Shown: positions 32,119-43,556 of the stretch, in pieces
Numbering within the stretch: the first letter of the stretch is position 1
How the letters are laid out: every line of letters begins with the position of its first letter
Notes under the pieces: model-generated
Told to the model about the DNA's origin: nothing
Seen by the model: only the letters and a program-made list of their open reading frames with translations
Database searches by the model: none
Position numbers and translations under genes: made by a program
Assembly: GCA_015847255.1 (NCBI GenBank)
Contig: JADLZK010005563.1
Span: forward strand, 310,001-374,000
Origin: Hyparrhenia diplandra
Lineage: Eukaryota > Streptophyta > Magnoliopsida > Poales > Poaceae
Direction of reading: 5' to 3'
DNA length: 64,000 nt

Positions 32119-32304
32119 CACTGGCGGAGCCAGAACTTAAGGACAGGGTATTCAAGTCAAAAAAATTTGTGTTTTTTTGTCTAATTAAACAACAGATTGT
32201 ACATGTATATGTATATATATTAATGATGTGTATACATATTTGTTGTTTTCACCAAATCTTGGGTATTCATTGGCATACCAAGAATACCCCTGCCGCCGCC
32301 AGTG
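32119..32304. mobile_element. 186-bp MITE with 8-bp target duplication (hAT-like)
   Basis: The ends are CACTGGCGG (32119-32127) and CCGCCAGTG (32296-32304), exact complements. GGGTATTC near 32145 pairs with GAATACCC near 32283. The element is flanked by ATGACAAG on both sides (32111-32118 and 32305-32312); two more bases could be added to the repeat if the right end is set earlier. An 8-bp duplication suggests the hAT superfamily; 9 bp would suggest Mutator. There is no coding sequence, and the core is AT-rich. Confidence 0.8.
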
Positions 32305-32436
32305 ATGACAAGGGTTCTCTGACCGGTGTTGCAGATTTGACACGCGCTGGTGCTGGTGCATCACGCTGAGCATTTGTTTACTGCACTGGATATACATGTA
32401 TTGGGCCGGGCAAAGATTTCATCGTTTCCTCGTGAC

Positions 32437-32600
32437 GGATGGCGCGATCTCCTGGCCTTTTGGTTGCTGAAACTTGCATGGCGGCCCAGAGGAAACCAGC
32501 AGAGCTTCACAGCCTTTGTTGTGTGTTTCCACTTTGGCTTGGGCCTCGCTAGCTGTGAGTGAGTCTCGGCCCCGTGACGGACAGGCAGCCCACCGTGGAG
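32437..32600 (+). repeat. Dispersed repeat, copy 1
   Basis: A segment with AGCTTCACAGCCTTTGTTG, CTTGGGCCTCGCT and TGTGAGTG matches, with small gaps, the segment at 34265-34420. It has no identifiable termini and no coding potential, so the repeat type is unknown. Confidence 0.55.
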
Positions 32601-32738
32601 CTTGACAACCACAACACGCTGTACGTTTCCCTGCCTCGTGTGTTACGACTAACTTTGCCTGCATCTGTTGGTTGCCGTTGTCATTTATTTGTCCTCTCCG
32701 TGCACCTCGTAAGTAAATATTCGCAAGACCAAATCTTA

Positions 32739-32785
32739 CTAACTGGGGAGAATTCCTCGCGCGTTGCCGCGGCAAGTCAATGATG
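32739..32785 (-). mobile_element. Helitron-like terminus, minus orientation
   Basis: Read on the minus strand, the sequence gives TTGCCGCGGCAACGCGCG followed by a short AT-containing spacer and CCAGTTAGTA. This resembles the hairpin plus TTCTCCTAGT terminus at 700-734. The final CTRRT is not exact, so only a weak assignment is possible. Confidence 0.3.
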
Positions 32786-32789
32786 CTTC

Positions 32790-34264
32790 TCATATTATTG
32801 TTATTGGCCATTGGGATATTGAATTTTTTGGTATAATTTGGAAATGCGAGCAGCAAGCTGGAAAACCAAAAAAGTACAAAAGCACTCTTTGCTATTGTGT
32901 AAAGAGACCAAAGTAATAAGACCACGATAACTAATAAACATGGGAGATGAAATGGAGAAGTAGAAACTAAACTAAATGGAACAAAGCAATGTATAAGACA
33001 TGAGAATCATCGATAAAGATAAATAATGATGATATCCACTGATGATTAGTCATGAGAACAACCACACCGCTTATTCACGTCGGGCTTGTGTGACTGTCTA
33101 TTTTTTTCCAACGTGTTTATGCAATCAGGTGGAGACAAACATATATAGAAAACAAAACACGCACACACCTCATCCTCTCAGCTAATAGATTAAACTAACA
33201 GCAACGAATACAACAGCATACACTCCAGCTAGGAATGGAAGCAAGTCAGTCTACTCTAATACCCCGCTATCTCTGTTGCCCGGCTTCATATTGCTTCGAC
33301 CTTTTGAGCATCCTTTCCAGCTGATGTGTGCAGCCTTTCATGGATTTCATCAACATCGGTGCAGTTGCCAAGGGCAAGAGCAAGCAGCTACGTGCGGCAA
33401 GGGGAAAGCGCCCACACTCTCACCATGCCCACAGAGCATGCAGGTATATGTCTCCATGGCCACCTGGATCAGAGAAGCTTCCTCGTCGTGTCGGGCCAGC
33501 TACGTGGGTTAGGGAAGGCGCCCCACTTGCCATAGCCGCGGCCGTGGAGCATGCAAGTACGACGCCATGGATATGAAGATCAATGGAAGCTTTCTTGCTG
33601 TTGCCAGGCCTTTCGGCGGCGATAGCTACTTCAGGAGGCGTGGCATGGGGATCAATTGTCGCACAGCAATAGCAGATCGAGGTATATATGAACCTTATTA
33701 CAGAAAATGAAGAGACGCAACCTCTCGTATATTCTGGCAAGAATTATACACGCTAGGCTTCCATATCGTCGGTGGTGGGAGAGGAAAGAGTAGCTGATGG
33801 AGTTTCTTTTTATTAGGCCTTCATGCTCAGCATTGATAATGGCTCTTCGGTTCGTAAACCACCATGCATGTGTACGCACGTTGATGACTGTATCAGCATG
33901 TTGGGGAGACGCTAGCTGCATGCATGATTAAGTTTAGTGATCGCGGGACCCGCTGATGACGTGGCTTCACCACAACCCAGAGAACTCCTAAGTGGGGGTT
34001 CTCTACATAGGTGTAGTAGATGTGAAGTCAGTTTTTACTCTTGAGTATGATAATGACATAAGAATATTTGCTCTCAAGTATTATTATGACATAAGCAATC
34101 ATTTTAATCCTACGCTAAGTCACTTAAGATTAGTGGTAGAGCTAGATGTGAGATCTACCATGGGATAGCAGTGTTTGATGATGTTAACAATTAAGCCTTA
34201 CAATAATTCTTTACTTGAAAATGATCTCAAAGTTGTTTGATTATTTTATCAACAAAACTTTTAC
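32790..34264. other. Spacer without a recognised gene
   Basis: Small open frames at 33276-33576 and 33652-33921 have no domain signature. Nothing else could be recognised. Confidence 0.35.
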
Positions 34265-34420
34265 AATGGGGTTGCCAAAACGCTCGTGAGGGCCAAGCCG
34301 AAAGCTTCACAGCCTTTTTGTGTTTGCTCTTGGGCTTGGGCCTCGCTGTGAGTGTTGACACCGTGATGGACAGAAACATGCATGCGAGTGGGACCCCTGG
34401 TCCTGGACTTGGTGATGTGT
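34265..34420 (+). repeat. Dispersed repeat, copy 2
   Basis: It shares AGCTTCACAGCCTTT, TTGGGCTTGGGCCTCGCT and GTGAGTG with 32437-32600. The two copies are about 1.8 kb apart, in the same orientation, and diverged. Confidence 0.55.
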
Positions 34421-34582
34421 CCGAGAACACAGTGAGATAGACAGTGACACAACAGTGGGATGGTTTGGGCAGCCACGGCCCACGGTGAACAGGGCCTTGT
34501 TTAGATTGCTAAAATTTGTTTGGCAAATTTTTCCAACAGCCATGCATTACAAATTCTAGCAACAGCATGCATTAGAAATTTT

Positions 34583-34891
34583 GGCTGTGTTTAGAGGCCA
34601 AAGATTACCTCCAAAATTTCCTGCACTCCCATCACATCCCATCACATCCCATCACATCGAAACAATAAATGCACTAAAAACGCATTTTCGGAGTATGAAA
34701 TGTAGGTAAAAAAAATAAACTAATTACCCAGTTTAGATGTACATTGCGAGGCGATTCTTTTTGAGTCTAATTACCCCACGGTAGGATAATATTTACCACA
34801 AACAAACGAAATGTGCTACAGTATTTTTCGGTTCGCTACAGTGCCAGAATTCAGAAATTTTGGCCCAAAATTGTGGCCTCTAAACACACCC
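34583..34891. mobile_element. Tourist-like MITE nested in the PIF/Harbinger element
   Basis: The left end GGCTGTGTTTAGAGGCCA and the right end TGGCCTCTAAACACACCC are inverted repeats. TTT flanks both sides (34580-34582 and 34892-34894). Inside, the 10-bp unit CCCATCACAT is repeated three times around 34626-34657. It is 309 bp and non-coding. Confidence 0.75.
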
Positions 34892-35356
34892 TTTAGTAAC
34901 TTTGCATGAAGTCTGTCACTGCTGCTTGCAGTGCATTAAATGAGGGTGGCCAAATACAAAAGTACCCCTATGTATTGACAACTTTGCATGGTTTGCATGC
35001 ATGCAACACCTTGCATGCGCCAGGGCTTCCCTTGCCATGCAATGCATGCAACAGGGTGCAATGGAATCGAAACAATGATATGCTGTTTATTACAGGAAAC
35101 AATGAAATCCATGCAATCACAAGAAAAATTGCCTGAATCAATACATTAAAACGACAGTCCTCCATTGTGTTCTTTATTACAAGACCTCAACACTGTTGTT
35201 TATTACAAACCGTAATTAACAACTCAGCAAACCATAATTACCAGTCCACGAAAATCACAAAGATTATTGAACTTTCTGAGCAAATAAATCTAAACAACAA
35301 GCCAATAGGGCCAGCAGACCTACATTATTCTCAGCACACAAATGCAAATAAAGTTC

Positions 35357-36709
35357 TCAGGACCTAGCGTACAAGTGATCCGCAATGTAATCACGGAACT
35401 CATTCATCGTTGCAACATCTTCTTGATTTGGGGCATCAACAGTGGCAGGCTGATCAGCATATGCCTCTTTCGGCACGAAATGAACATGTTCATCCACCCG
35501 CGCAAAGTCACTATCAGCCAGCCCACTCAGTCTAATGAAGTTATGCAAAGCCATGCAAGCAACTATTATGTGTGTTTGAGTTTCAGACGGATAAGGAGGG
35601 ATTCCATAATACAGTATGCGCCACTTCATTTTCAAGACGCCAAATGCCCTTTCAATCACATTTCGTAGGGACGAATGAGCATAATTGAAGGTCTCCTTTT
35701 TTACCTCGTGGTTCTTCGACGCTTTGATAGTCTTGGATGTGGTACATGGTTCCCTCGTATGGTGCGAGGTATCCTGGCCGGTTTGGGTACCCGGAGTCCA
35801 CGAGATAGAACTTGCCTACAGTAGGAGCCCAAAATCCCTGTAAGTGTAAGGTCACTCAATTAGAATCGGTTCCAGAAACATGTACAGGTGTATACCTTCA
35901 GGAGGGTGAGGAAACTCCCCCGACAGTTCAGTCAAGGCATGATCAAACACTCTCATATCATGAGAAGAGCCCGGCCATCCAGCCAGCACATATGTAAAAA
36001 ACATGTCGAAGTCACAAGCTGCCATGACATTCTGTGTGGTCGTGCCCTTCCGATTCATGTGTTGTACAAATTTGTCTTGAGGTACTATACAGTGCATGTG
36101 ACTGCCATCTATAGCGCCTATGCAGTCCTTGAACTCAGGATAGAACCAGCTGCTCATGAGTCTACCATGCATGGTTGTAAAATTTGGGTCTCTAGGTCTA
36201 ATGATATCGCCCACAAACTTTAGGACACATTTCAACACTCTGTAGAACATGGCATGGACTGTTCCTAATGATCTCTCAAATCTGTCCTCAGCTTGCCTAT
36301 ATGATTTTGGACCACCTAAAATCCAGAGAAACATGCCTAGATCCTCAACAGCAGTAGACTTGGCAGTGTCTTTGAGGCCGTACTCACTTGTTAACATTCG
36401 GTGCAATTTATAGAACATCTCTGGGGTTATCCTAAACATGGTGTAGCAAGAGTAATCAGAGGCTAGTTTGTCTTCTACCCATTCCAACCCAGACAACTTT
36501 GGCACCCTATAATCTGCCCTATTGCAATACTTGTGATAATGGTTATAGTACTCAGCCAACATACCAAGCATCAATGCAATTTCTTCATCTTCTTGCTCAT
36601 CTTCCTCTAGCATTGCCCAAAAGTCCTCCTCCCACTTCTTCCTCCTAAGAGCAATTTCATCCACCACTGGTTGAAGAAATCTTGGTGCTGCCTGCACACA
36701 ATGAATCAT
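35357..36709 (-). pseudogene. PIF/Harbinger transposase (DDE nuclease), one frameshift
   Basis: On the minus strand the first exon (36709 to 35896) encodes an N-terminal acidic helix, a YRVPKLSG segment and a helix-turn-helix-like region (FRITPEMFYKLHRML). The DDE_Tnp_4 nuclease follows, with its first Asp in CIGAIDGSHM. A 58-bp intron (35838-35895, GT...AG) separates it from the second exon, which carries the second Asp in YLVDSGYPNRPGYLAPYEG and the catalytic Glu in VIERAFGVLK. A single-base shift near 35693-35697 moves from the frame ending in PTKCD to the one with VIERAFG. The upstream limit is uncertain, because GTGTGCAG just after the apparent ATG could be a splice acceptor for another 5' exon. 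The enzyme would cut at the element's ends together with the Myb-like partner. If the shift is a consensus error this gene is intact. Confidence 0.82.
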
Positions 36710-37029
36710 AGAAACAAAACTTCCACTAGTACTAGTCCCAAATTTGATAAGTAATGATGCATGACGAAGACATCCAACCTTTTATGCTACCATTTTTCAC
36801 CCTGTCAACCTTTTGCTCAAATAAAACCCAAACCATAGGAAGCACAATAGAACTCACCCAAATGAACCACAACACAATAATATATTAGTTGCACAATAAC
36901 ATAGTGTTCCACATCATACGTTAGTTCCACAAATACGTTACATAACTCCACTACACAACACAACACAAATTAGTGCCACTTCCCTACATGCATGCACTCT
37001 AGGTTCTAGTACCCCACCCCAGCTAGGCT

Positions 37030-38851
37030 CCTTAGGATGACAAGCTTTGCTTCATCATCTTCTGCTTCCTCGAAGTTGGTCATGCGGGCGTCAGTCTCTA
37101 TAACGACCCCGAATCCGGCCCACAGATCCCTTTGTCCAGTTCTAGCCACCAGCTCCTTAACCTCCTTAGTCACTTTGCGCACCCTGATCTTCCATGCTTC
37201 GGCCGCTTCCTGTAATTTGGCCTACTCATTCTCCCACATTTGCTGCCTTGACTGCCTGGAGGATAGTCCACGGTTCATAAGGCTGCCGAGGTTTTGGATT
37301 GAATCCTGTATGACAGACAGTCCAAGGCTCTTCTTTTTTTTCTTGCTTGGACTGGTTGCGGTGCTGTGGGTGTAGAAGCTGTTGAAACTCCTCTTGCTGC
37401 CACTGCTGGCAGGAGTGCCGGTGCCCGTGGTGTCCGCACCGGTGGTGTAGCCGCTAGGGGCCTCGTACCCGGTGTCCTCTCCTCCGGGGGCATCGTACCC
37501 GGTGTCCTCTCCTGCAGTGGCCTCAGTATTAGTGTCGTGGCCGCCATCTTCCTCGTCGTCACTGCTAATGGTCACTTGTGCTTTGGCGCCGCTTGGAACG
37601 TAATTTGTCTCCCCCTGCGGACTGCCACTCCTTCAAACATCCGGTCCATGTAAGACCGGTGCGGAAGCACTTCTTTTCGGTTTAGCCACTGAACACCAAG
37701 CAAAAACGTTGTCGACAACTCAAGCCAAAATCCCCTGCACACTGAACTTGAGAAGGCATGTGGACATTAGAACATTGTGTACCTTCTTTGCTCTTAGCCC
37801 ACCATTGAGGGGAGGCGTCGACAGAGCCATCGCGAACGGCCCAAGCTTTGTTTGGGTTAGTTGTATGCCACGTTGCTTTGTCCATCTAGCCTTAAGTTCA
37901 CGGTATCTGCTGCCAAAGATCTTGTTGTCATGAACCAGACCTTCTTCCTTGTAGAATTTCTCGATCATGTTCCTCCAACCCCCACTTAGTCATCTTACCA
38001 AGGGGACAAGTAACCCATGTTCATCTGTTCCACGTATAACTTACGAGAACGTGGTTGTGTTCGGGCGTTGACCAAGAAGCCCCTGTCAAGCCTATTCTGA
38101 AATAATCAGATCCTAATGGCCTTAGAATGTAGGACAACATCCATTTGCATTCCAATACGTGAAAATGCAAACAAAATGCGAGACATGGCATTGTCGACCC
38201 TAAACATGGCATTGTCATGACCCTAAACATGGCATTGTTATGACCCTTGAACATGGCATGTTATGACCCTAAACATGGCACTTGTTATGACCCTAAACAT
38301 GGCATTGTCATGGCATTTCCGTGAAGGGAGTGGAACCATACAGGGACATCGGGGAGGGAGGAATGTTGTCCCCTACGGCGCCACATCGACGGCGGCCTCT
38401 GGAGAGGCGCTGCGTCGTGGTTCGTCCACCACGGCGACGGGTAGGGGCGCGGCCGCCACCACGGCTCCGTGAGGCCCCAAGAGGAGGACGAAGGCCGCGA
38501 TCCCCCCGCCCCGCGATCGATGGGGGATGGAAAGTCTCGCGCCCATCGGGGGATCTTTGGATCCGCCGCCGGGCGGGGTCGGGAAGGTGGCACCGTGTTG
38601 GCCTCGGTGTGGGATGCGAACGCGTCCATGGCCGGCCGGCCACGCCGGCGTTGAATCGGCGCGCCAAACCCCAGCGAGCTACGGAAGGGGTCTTGGGACG
38701 GCGGCGCCCGGCGGCGACGTAGGAGGTCTGGTGGGACATGAAATGCCTCTTGCCCCCACCCGCCGGAGAGGTTGGGGGCGGATCCGTCGTCGGGAACCCG
38801 AGAATTGGGGAATCTGGCGCCTTGATTTCCGCCGGGAGGGTACCCGGCCAT
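37030..38851 (-). pseudogene. PIF/Harbinger Myb/SANT-like partner gene, fragmented
   Basis: Minus-strand pieces in order: an N-terminal exon from ATG at 38851 (MAGYPPGG, rich in Pro, Arg and Ser, with a PSPIDRGAGGSRPSS segment), a DNA-binding core at about 37968-37780 (NMIEKFYKEEGLVHDNKIF then YRELKARW), WWAKSKE in another frame at about 37810, a MFEGVAVRRG motif near 37640, and a C-terminal Asp/Glu/Gly/Thr-rich tail (37575-37222) with SPSKKKKK. This is the usual plan of the Myb_DNA-bind_3/trihelix protein that binds the ends of PIF/Harbinger elements and recruits the transposase. Frame changes between pieces may be introns, real mutations or consensus errors. The exact exon structure is not resolved, and no single long frame joins the parts. 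Confidence 0.65.
38194..38312. repeat. About 23-bp tandem repeats
   Basis: Five imperfect copies of ATGACCCTAAACATGGCATT plus a few variable bases lie between 38194 and 38312, in the first intron or exon edge of the Myb-like gene. Units differ by small indels. Confidence 0.9.
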
Positions 38852-39212
38852 CGCCGCCCGACGGTCTACAACCGCCAGATCCGCCCGGCGGGGAGTAGAT
38901 CCGGTTGCGGTGGTGTGGATGTGGGTGAGGGACGACGGCGGCGGTGGGCGAGGCAGGACCGGCAGTGGAGGAGGCAGGAGTGGCGTGCGAGTGAAGGGAC
39001 GGCGAGCGCGGCCTAGGGTTAGGGGGTTGGGGCGTGGGGTGGGGGGTATATGCGTCGTTGATGGGCCTAGGGTTAGGGATTGATCTTTGGGGCTGCGAAG
39101 GCTGTCGAGAAAGGCTAAAAATTAGCAATTTGGCCTGTTTAGTTGTGCAGGCTAAAAACTAGCAAATTTGGCCCAAAAACGTTAGAAATATTGGCCATCT
39201 AAACAAGGCCTA

Positions 39213-39530
39213 GAGTGTGTTTAGTTAGGTGAAATATTTTGGGTTGGATGTCACATCGGATCTTTGACGCGATGTCGGAAGGGATTTTCGGACACTAATA
39301 AAAAAACTAATTTCATAACTCGCCCTGTAAACCGCTGTGAGACGAATACCTTTGACCGCACCATTAGCACGCGTTGGTTACTGTAGCACTTATGGCTAAT
39401 CATGGACTAATTAAGCTCAAAAGATTCGTCTCGGCGTGTATATGCAAACTGTGCAATTAGTTTTTATTTTATCTACGTTTAATGCTCTCTGCAGTGCCCG
39501 AATATTTTGGGTTAGATTATAAAATAATAA
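39213..39530. mobile_element. Truncated Tourist-like MITE
   Basis: The segment starts AGAGTGTGTTTAGTTAGG and contains the conserved interior motifs GAGACGAAT, TACTGTAGCAC, TGGCTAATCATGGACTAATTAA and CAAAAGATTCGTCTCG, which are typical of large grass MITE families with GTGTTTAGTT ends. The opposite terminus is missing. It directly abuts the PIF/Harbinger right end. Confidence 0.55.
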
Positions 39531-40730
39531 ATAAAGTAAAGTATGGGAGAGAAAAAGCTGATCATACTGAACCAGCACCGATGCCTCCCACTGCAGCCCA
39601 GCCCCACGGGAGTGATTCCTGCATGCCATGCCATGCGTGGGTCCCGTTGAACAGAATTCTGGCATACCACGCTGTTGGGCCTCTGCCACTAGCTGTCCAT
39701 TTCTTAAACCTGTTGCTAGTCAGACGACGTCCTACAAGCGTCGATGCATGTGCGAGCTGTCCCCTCCTAATGGCTAGTGACGTGGACGAATGGTGTGTCG
39801 GTGCCTGCTTAATAACCGACGTGGACGAACCAGGCGTCGGTGCGCTGTCATTGTCGTACTGTGTGAAGACTACTTGCTGCTTATTTTTACGTGTTACGAA
39901 TGCTTGTTACTAAATCAAATAATATTAGTTCACCATCTATTTAAAAATATCGTGTTACAATAATAAATCTCAAAAAAACATAAAATCTTATATCATAGAT
40001 CGATGTATGTAGTATTTTTTAAATCAATGGTCAAACATAGAAAAAGTTTAACATAAGATAAAACTAATACTACATATCATATAAATAAAAAAAATCTACC
40101 ACATCCAAAGATCACGTACGAGTGCATGAATTAATCTAGAAAAATGATTTTTTTCTTTATGTCTAATCTTTTGTTATTTATTGTATTTTCATAAATTAAA
40201 ACTTTTTTAAAAACTGAAAAAAAAACATAATTGCTACCTTCTATAATGTAACGGATAACTTTAACTATTCGATCTAATAAAATGTATGGCACTGTGACAT
40301 TTGCGTGTGTGATAAGTTCAAGTGAACCGGGCGATTACTTTTCACTGTTTTCATACGTGCAGCTTTTGTAATTTGGTGACTGACATCAAAGCCTGCTACT
40401 GGCCACGTTAGGTACTACCCTCCGTCCCTTTACATATGTCGTCCGGAAAGCGTGTCTGTGAGAGAAACACGGTTTTCTAGAGACAAAAACAGAACAGGGA
40501 GTAGAGTTCAAGGATCACGATTCCCTTGCTTAAAGACCGTCCAACGGCCGGCATGGAGTCAATTATTGTCGTGCCGCGCGGCGCCTGGTTCTGGTTCAGT
40601 GCACCGCGGATAGGCACGCAGCCCTAAACCTTGTGGCTCACATGGCAGATCCATGGAATAGTGCTCGCAGCACAAGGATTAGGATAGCACTGGTACTATT
40701 ATTGTAGATGACAACATTGTGTGCAGTGAA
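39531..40730. other. Spacer with a short Stowaway remnant
   Basis: AT-rich sequence without a gene. CTACCCTCCGTCCC at 40415 and CAGGGAG ending at 40501, flanked by TA on both sides, look like the ends of a very short (about 87 bp) internally deleted Stowaway element. Confidence 0.4.
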
Positions 40731-40905
40731 GTTCTTGGCGTTGTTCATCTGACATGATTCATTTGTTCGTACATGATTCACAAGGGTGGCCCTAAAGCTT
40801 GAGGCATGTGCGTCACGAGTGGTTCTTGGCGTTGTCCATCTGACATGATTCATTTGTTTGTACACAAGGATAGCCCTAAAGCTTGAGGCATGTGCGTCAC
40901 GAGTG
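40731..40905 (+). repeat. Tandem duplication, 91 and 84 bp
   Basis: Unit 1 (40731-40821) and unit 2 (40822-40905) both begin GTTCTTGGCGTTGT and end GCGTCACGAGTG. They differ by a few substitutions and a 7-bp deletion in the second unit (within TACATGATTCACAAG). Confidence 0.92.
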
Positions 40906-42249
40906 CATGATTGCTTGCCGCTGTCGGTCTCTTCTACTTCTCCCTTCTCTCACTGCTACATGCAAAAAATATTTTCTATTGAGTTGGAACCGGTGCATGA
41001 ACTTGCACCGCTCCCAAAATCTAACAACTTTGGGCACCAGTACATGCATGGCTGTAGTGTGCGAAGTAGTGCTCCAAACATTCATACAATAAGGTAGTGT
41101 CCTTCACAATGTAAAAAAAAGGACATCATAGACGCGTGTTGGGAGCTATCCCTGACGCGCTTGAGCACGTCTGCTACATCGCATTTGTAGTAATGCTTTA
41201 CTAGCGCGTCTGCAATAAGCACACCGTACCGACGCGCGTTCACAACACGCGACTGTAACAATATGGTTAGTGCAGACACGAGTATCAAACACGCATCCTA
41301 TTTCTCTCTTACCACCCTATATTCCTATTGGCCCCCTACTTCACTCCCCTACTTTTTTCCCTCCGTTGTTTCGCTTCCACACCGCAACGACACGACTTCT
41401 TTGACCCCACCCACCGTCCTCTCTCCTCCCCCAAGGGAGGCTGCTCGTCGGCCTCTCCTCTCCTAGGCGTGGCGGCACTCTTAACGCTGGCGGCATCTCT
41501 GCCCTAGCCGGCTGGGAACTTGGCGTGGACGCGGTTCCCAACGTTGGAATATTGCTCTGACATGGCCCGGTGCAGTGGCTCCGGCGGAACCACGGCGACT
41601 CGGGTGGAGACGCGGCTCTCGATGACCCCTATGGCCTGCAGGGGCATGTGCGACGGCCCTACATGGCACACGACGGTGTCCTTTCCATGGCGCAGGTGCG
41701 ACCTCCAGTGGGAGAACAAACTAGCAGATGATGACAGTTAGGTCCCACGTGTCACCCTCTGCAAGATGGATTAGGGGTATATTTTAGGTAGCATTGCTGG
41801 AGCAAATGATGAAATATTTGTAGTATAAAAATTGGTAGATGCCTAAATAGAGAAATAGGAGGTGTGCAGGTAGCATTGCTAGAGATGCTCTTACCTATTC
41901 TAGTCGAAATTGTGAGGCAGTTCACTAGTTTACTGGTATGTATAGATGTATCACCGCAATGCCAACCTGAACAAGTTATTTTAATTTGGATCAGATATGC
42001 ATGCATGCATGCGTGCACTCGGCATGTGTGAGTGTGACGTGCAGAGCAATCGCACAAAAAAAAAGCGTGCGACGACCGTTCATGGTCAATATCGACAGCG
42101 ACCCCGCCCCGCAATGCAGCTGCGTCCGGCAACTGAGGGCGTGTTTGCTATCATGGTTCTGGCCAGCCTGGCTAGATGACCCTCGCGCGGAGTCTCATCT
42201 ATCACTGCACCCAACACTCACTTTGTGTCTATAATGCAGCTTTCTTCCC
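40906..42249. other. Spacer without a recognised gene
   Basis: Open frames at 41266-41466, 41504-41741 and 41986-42234 have no recognisable domain. The sequence GGTAGCATTGCT occurs near 41788 and 41869 and may mark a small MITE. Confidence 0.35.
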
Positions 42250-42756
42250 CACATATTATAATTAACCAAGTGTAAATTGATTGCTTGAAGCCCTAAATGA
42301 ATTCAAAAAAAAAAAGTTTTCAACTGCAAAAGTTTCATAACTTTTCAAGATCTACAACTTATATTTTGGTACTTTCTCCATCCGAGGTCATTTTCAAAAT
42401 TTGAATTTCAACTTTGACAAATTCAGATGCAATTTTGGGAGCTCAAATGATTTAAAATAAAAAGTTATCAACTACAAAGTTTTATAACTTTTTGAGATCT
42501 ACAGCTTTCATCTAAAATGTTTTTCCATTTAAGGCCATTTGAAAAATTAAAAAAAAATTTCAAATGATTTGTGCAGCCGGATCCTTAAGAAATCCGCCAA
42601 GTACAAATCATATTTGTACCGGCGGTTCCTTAAGAAAACCATACCGCCAGTTTCTTATCTTGCTCCCCACCGATTTATTTCTACTCGCGTCCGATAATGG
42701 AAACTATGAGTAGAAATAAATATATGATGTCAAGAGAAATCATTTGCATACTAGTG
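42250..42756. mobile_element. Truncated CACTA element, one end
   Basis: The right end ACTAGTG at 42750-42756 is the complement of CACTAGT. The interior carries AT-rich direct and inverted motifs (AAAGTTTTCAACTGC, AGATCTACAACTT, AAAGTTATCAACTAC, AGATCTACAGCTT) known from many grass CACTA elements, and paired GCCGG/CCGGCGG motifs near 42575-42650. The opposite terminus was not found, so no target duplication can be checked. Confidence 0.45.
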
Positions 42757-42963
42757 TGAGTTCCGTCACCGTAAATGGCCTCTATTTGGCCTCTCTATTT
42801 TGGGAGGCGGACCTCTTATAAAGGCTTGCCTCGGTACATCGAATTGAGGAGACGATTATTTTTTGTCCGTCTCCGTATGAAAACGTCCGCTTCCATTTGG
42901 CACACCTCAGCTTTACCATTGATGCTACTTACATCTTCACCAGCAGCTAGCTTTCTTGGTGAA

Positions 42964-43518
42964 TGTCATGACCCAAGAAATAGGGCCCGGAAGGACGGGG
43001 CCGAGGGGCACGGGCGCCCCCCCGGGCTCACGCGCGCCGCCCCCCTCCTCCTCCTCCCTTCCGCTGATTCTTCGAAGAATTAATTCGGGATTAAAAGAGG
43101 AAATTATCTAGGATTATCTTAGGCTTTTTTTTTTGGTGTGCAAGGGGATATTCCTATCTATAAAGGAGACCATTATTAGGAAAATAAATAGGATATGCTT
43201 GTAAAAGGTATTCCAATCTATAAGGAAACCTTTAGAGAGATTGCTTGAGATACAAGTCCCACTAGTCGGGCTATAAAAGTAAGGGGTTTGTAATCTTTCG
43301 GGGCAATAAGCAAATAAAGAAATTTGTCCCAATCTTCCCCGCCCTCCTCCCACGCGCACCCCCGCCCCTCCACCGGGCCGCCACCCACACGCGCCGCCCC
43401 GTGCGCCCCCCCCCGTCCGCCCGCCGGCACCCCCAAGCCGCCGCCTCCTCCTTCCTATTCCCCTCCGACGATCGTCAATCGGGTGTCAATTCCCGCCCAA
43501 TCTAGCCTGAGTCCGACG
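42964..43518 (+). repeat. 5' LTR of the short gypsy element
   Basis: It begins TGTCATGACC and ends GTCCGACG, the usual final CA having become CG. A TATAAAAG box lies at 43272-43279. Confidence 0.88.
43272..43279 (+). promoter_or_regulatory. TATA box of the short element's 5' LTR
   Basis: TATAAAAG follows GGGC, with the transcribed part of the LTR downstream. The 3' LTR copy is at 46404-46411, about 670 bp before the chitinase ATG and in the same direction. Confidence 0.6.
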
Positions 43519-43556
43519 GGCTGGTATCCGGAGACCACTACGATCTACCCACCACC

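Larger units (their letters stand above)
34493..39210 (-). mobile_element. PIF/Harbinger transposon with both genes
   Basis: The terminal inverted repeat GGCCTTGTTTAGAT (34493-34506) matches the complement of ATCTAAACAAGGCC (39197-39210). The interior holds a DDE transposase and a Myb/SANT-like gene, both on the minus strand, which is the complete gene set of an autonomous PIF/Harbinger element. The flanking trinucleotides are CAG and TAG, so the expected TWA target duplication is not clean. A Tourist-like MITE sits near the left end at 34583-34891. The transposase has one apparent frameshift. Confidence 0.8.

Noticed and set aside
33276..33576. Cluster of three overlapping 69-82 codon frames
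   Set aside because: No domain, no consistent frame and no promoter; could not be supported as a gene.
38194..38312. CRISPR-like array of short repeats
   Set aside because: The units are contiguous tandem repeats without spacers, in a plant transposon; a CRISPR array is excluded.
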